Positions 62,589-64,000 of a DNA stretch of 64,000 nucleotides are shown here, in pieces. Source of the stretch: Shewanella sediminis HAW-EB3. Its GTDB lineage: Bacteria > Pseudomonadota > Gammaproteobacteria > Enterobacterales > Shewanellaceae. The stretch lies in assembly GCF_000018025.1 (NCBI RefSeq), contig NC_009831.1:3224001-3288000 (forward strand), read 5' to 3'. The notes below the pieces were generated by a model, which worked only from the letters and a program-made list of their open reading frames with translations, did no database searches and was not told where the DNA came from. Made by a program: the position numbers and the translations under genes. Position 1 is the first letter of the stretch. Every line of letters begins with the position of its first letter.

Positions 62589-63725
62589 TTAGAATGCTGT
62601 TTGTAACATGTCTAACGCGGGTTTGAAATCAGGTTTAGTTATTAGTAGTTGATTGAGCGTTGCTTTAGCTTGATCAACCTTGCCCAATTTATGCTGTGTC
62701 TTAGCGATTTGCATATCTAATTTCGGATTATTAATTGTTTTTTGCGCAACTATCATTAACGTTAATGCATGTTCAAATTGCTGATCCGTTTGTGATGACT
62801 TTTGATAATAGAAACCATACATGCCAACGAGTGGTAGTTGATACAGCTCGGGTTTACTCGCCAGTTCATTAATCGCTTCAGTCTCTCCTGACAGAAACTT
62901 AGCGATGACCGTCATGGTTTTATCTTCGCTATATTGTTCAGCATCAACCGGGGTTAATCCCAGGCTTGTTACCAAGGCTGTTGCGACACCAACAGTAGAT
63001 ACCGGGTTTTGCCCTGTGATTAGGCGGTCATCAATCGCAACATGGCTTAACATCATATCACTCGATTGAAATTTAGCGCCGCGTTCAACGAGTTTATCTT
63101 CCAACATGAATTCGAACTTGCTTAACCATTTTTTGCCAAATAATTGCTCTTCTTGGTTGGTAAAACTATTAACCGCCTTATTGGCAACCAGGTAGCTACC
63201 GTCACTTAACTTTACATCAACTAACGCCGCTGGCCCGTGGCACACTGCCGCTACAGTGCCTTTTTGTTGATAGATGTTAGCAATGGCTGTTTTTAATGCT
63301 TCATCTTTAGGTAAGTCAAACATGGCGCCTTTACCACCAACAATGAATATTGCATCGTAATTTTGCGCGTTAAGTGCTGTGGTTGCTAATGTGTTGTTCA
63401 GCATTGCCATCGCTTCAGCATCCGCTAACACTTTGGCATTATAAGGTTTGCCTGGGTCATATTTGTCGGCAACAACTTTGCCGCCTTGGGGGCTTGCCAC
63501 ATCAACCGCAATGCCATTGTCCCTAAATACCCTATAGGCTTTGGCAAACTCATCAAATTCATAACCCGGTTTTGGTTCACCTTGCTGCTGTCCATAGCCA
63601 CTTATCACCATCACAATTTTCTTAGTCTCGGCGGCAACACCAGGCTGTATGGATATAGCGGTTAATGTGATAAACATCGCCAGCTTAATTGTCAGTTGTT
63701 TGGTTCGTTTTAATAGGGCTTTCAT
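62589..63725 (-). CDS. Exported DJ-1/PfpI-family protein with C-terminal TPR-like region
   Basis: 378 residues. Signal peptide (about 1-32, ending PGVAA). The DJ-1/PfpI domain (about 35-240) has VIVSGYGQQQGEP-type loop, FIVGGKGAMFDLP and the nucleophile Cys162 in VAAVCHGPAAL. The C-terminal 130 residues are helical with repeated TPR-like spacing (DMQIAKTQHKLGKVDQAKATLNQLL). Hsp31/glyoxalase III-like or protease activity is possible. A periplasmic location is unusual for the family. ATG 63725 has GGAGGAGAT just upstream. Confidence 0.85.
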   Translation of the reverse strand: MKALLKRTKQLTIKLAMFITLTAISIQPGVAAETKKIVMVISGYGQQQGEPKPGYEFDEFAKAYRVFRDNGIAVDVASPQGGKVVADKYDPGKPYNAKVLADAEAMAMLNNTLATTALNAQNYDAIFIVGGKGAMFDLPKDEALKTAIANIYQQKGTVAAVCHGPAALVDVKLSDGSYLVANKAVNSFTNQEEQLFGKKWLSKFEFMLEDKLVERGAKFQSSDMMLSHVAIDDRLITGQNPVSTVGVATALVTSLGLTPVDAEQYSEDKTMTVIAKFLSGETEAINELASKPELYQLPLVGMYGFYYQKSSQTDQQFEHALTLMIVAQKTINNPKLDMQIAKTQHKLGKVDQAKATLNQLLITKPDFKPALDMLQTAF

Positions 63726-63789
63726 CAATATCTCCTCCAATGATTTATGCACAGTGTTACGGCTTCACCGTGAAACAGATGTGAAATAG

Positions 63790-64000
63790 TTAAGCCTCAG
63801 ACATTAATGTTCGCACCGAGCTGCGCAAACTATGCCTACTGGCATAAATACCGAAGCAAGTAACCGAACATAAAACGAGCGAAAGCGTAAGCAGCAACCA
63901 GATAAAGTCAGGTTGATAAGTCAACGAGAACTGAGACTGATAGATCAATAATCCGGCTATGTAGGTGCCCAATATTGCCCCGGCGGCTGTAATTCCCGCT
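63790..64000 (-). CDS. C-terminal part of a membrane transport protein
   Basis: The frame is open to the right window edge, so only the last 70 residues are seen. Two hydrophobic spans (AGAILGTYIAGLLI, FIWLLLTLSLVLCSVTCFGIYA) and a short basic tail. The look is that of the last two helices of an MFS transporter, but this is not certain. Stop at 63790; an internal TTG at 63972 is not a start. Confidence 0.6.
   Translation of the reverse strand, partial: AGITAAGAILGTYIAGLLIYQSQFSLTYQPDFIWLLLTLSLVLCSVTCFGIYASRHSLRSSVRTLMSEA

Noticed and set aside
1..64000. CRISPR arrays, tRNA or rRNA genes
   Set aside because: No regularly spaced repeats with unique spacers and no recognisable tRNA or rRNA sequence seen on either strand; very short structures could have been missed by eye.

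Overview
The window reads as chromosome of a marine gammaproteobacterium, most likely a Shewanella. Supporting signs are the multihaem cytochromes, diheme peroxidase, CheV and Aer-type chemotaxis genes, the ydbH-ynbE-ydbL operon, Dcu transport, and a set of small hypothetical families typical of that genus. No rRNA or tRNA gene, CRISPR array, integrase or prophage was found. Genus assignment rests on protein resemblance read by eye, not on a search.

Layout. 0-10 kb: the end of ilvI plus ilvH, a heat-shock gene (ibpA type) with a sigma32-like promoter, a lipoprotein UshA nucleotidase, an esterase, a glutathionyl-hydroquinone reductase, SlyD, a WYL regulator and an MltB-like transglycosylase. 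10-25 kb: DUF2750, CheV, a 950-base gene-poor stretch with a MITE-like element, an ACC deaminase-like enzyme, YccF, a periplasmic binding protein that lacks a normal start codon, a diheme cytochrome c peroxidase, LysR/HppD, a LysE exporter, gamma-glutamyltransferase and an Aer-like MCP. 25-46 kb: two exported or lipid-anchored peptidases, a second nucleotide-degrading lipoprotein, YibE/F, acyl-CoA dehydrogenase, a mutarotase, a second MITE-like element, an enlarged YdbH with YnbE and YdbL, a Dcu carrier, a GNAT, a DUF2087 protein and an eIF2B-like protein.

46-53 kb is an accessory respiratory block. On the minus strand lie a tetraheme cytochrome c, a Tat-signal old-yellow-enzyme flavoprotein with a cysteine cluster, a porin and a LysR regulator. 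The parts predict periplasmic reduction of an unsaturated organic acceptor fed by quinol-derived electrons. Divergent from it are gloA-nemA, an electrophile detoxification pair.

53-60 kb is a mosaic of mobile sequence. A full-length group II intron and four copies of a short element surround single-gene modules (VOC protein, adenine deaminase, NUDIX, GNAT). The element's minus strand encodes the first codons of a Y1-type transposase. NUDIX and GNAT look like integron gene cassettes: their stop codons sit inside attC-like core sites followed by the same nine bases. 60-64 kb holds an exported hypothetical protein, a two-component system, a periplasmic DJ-1/PfpI protein and the end of a membrane protein.

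Recurring themes are nucleotide and peptide scavenging at the cell surface (UshA, CpdB-like, Dcp, M20, Ggt) and anaerobic respiration.
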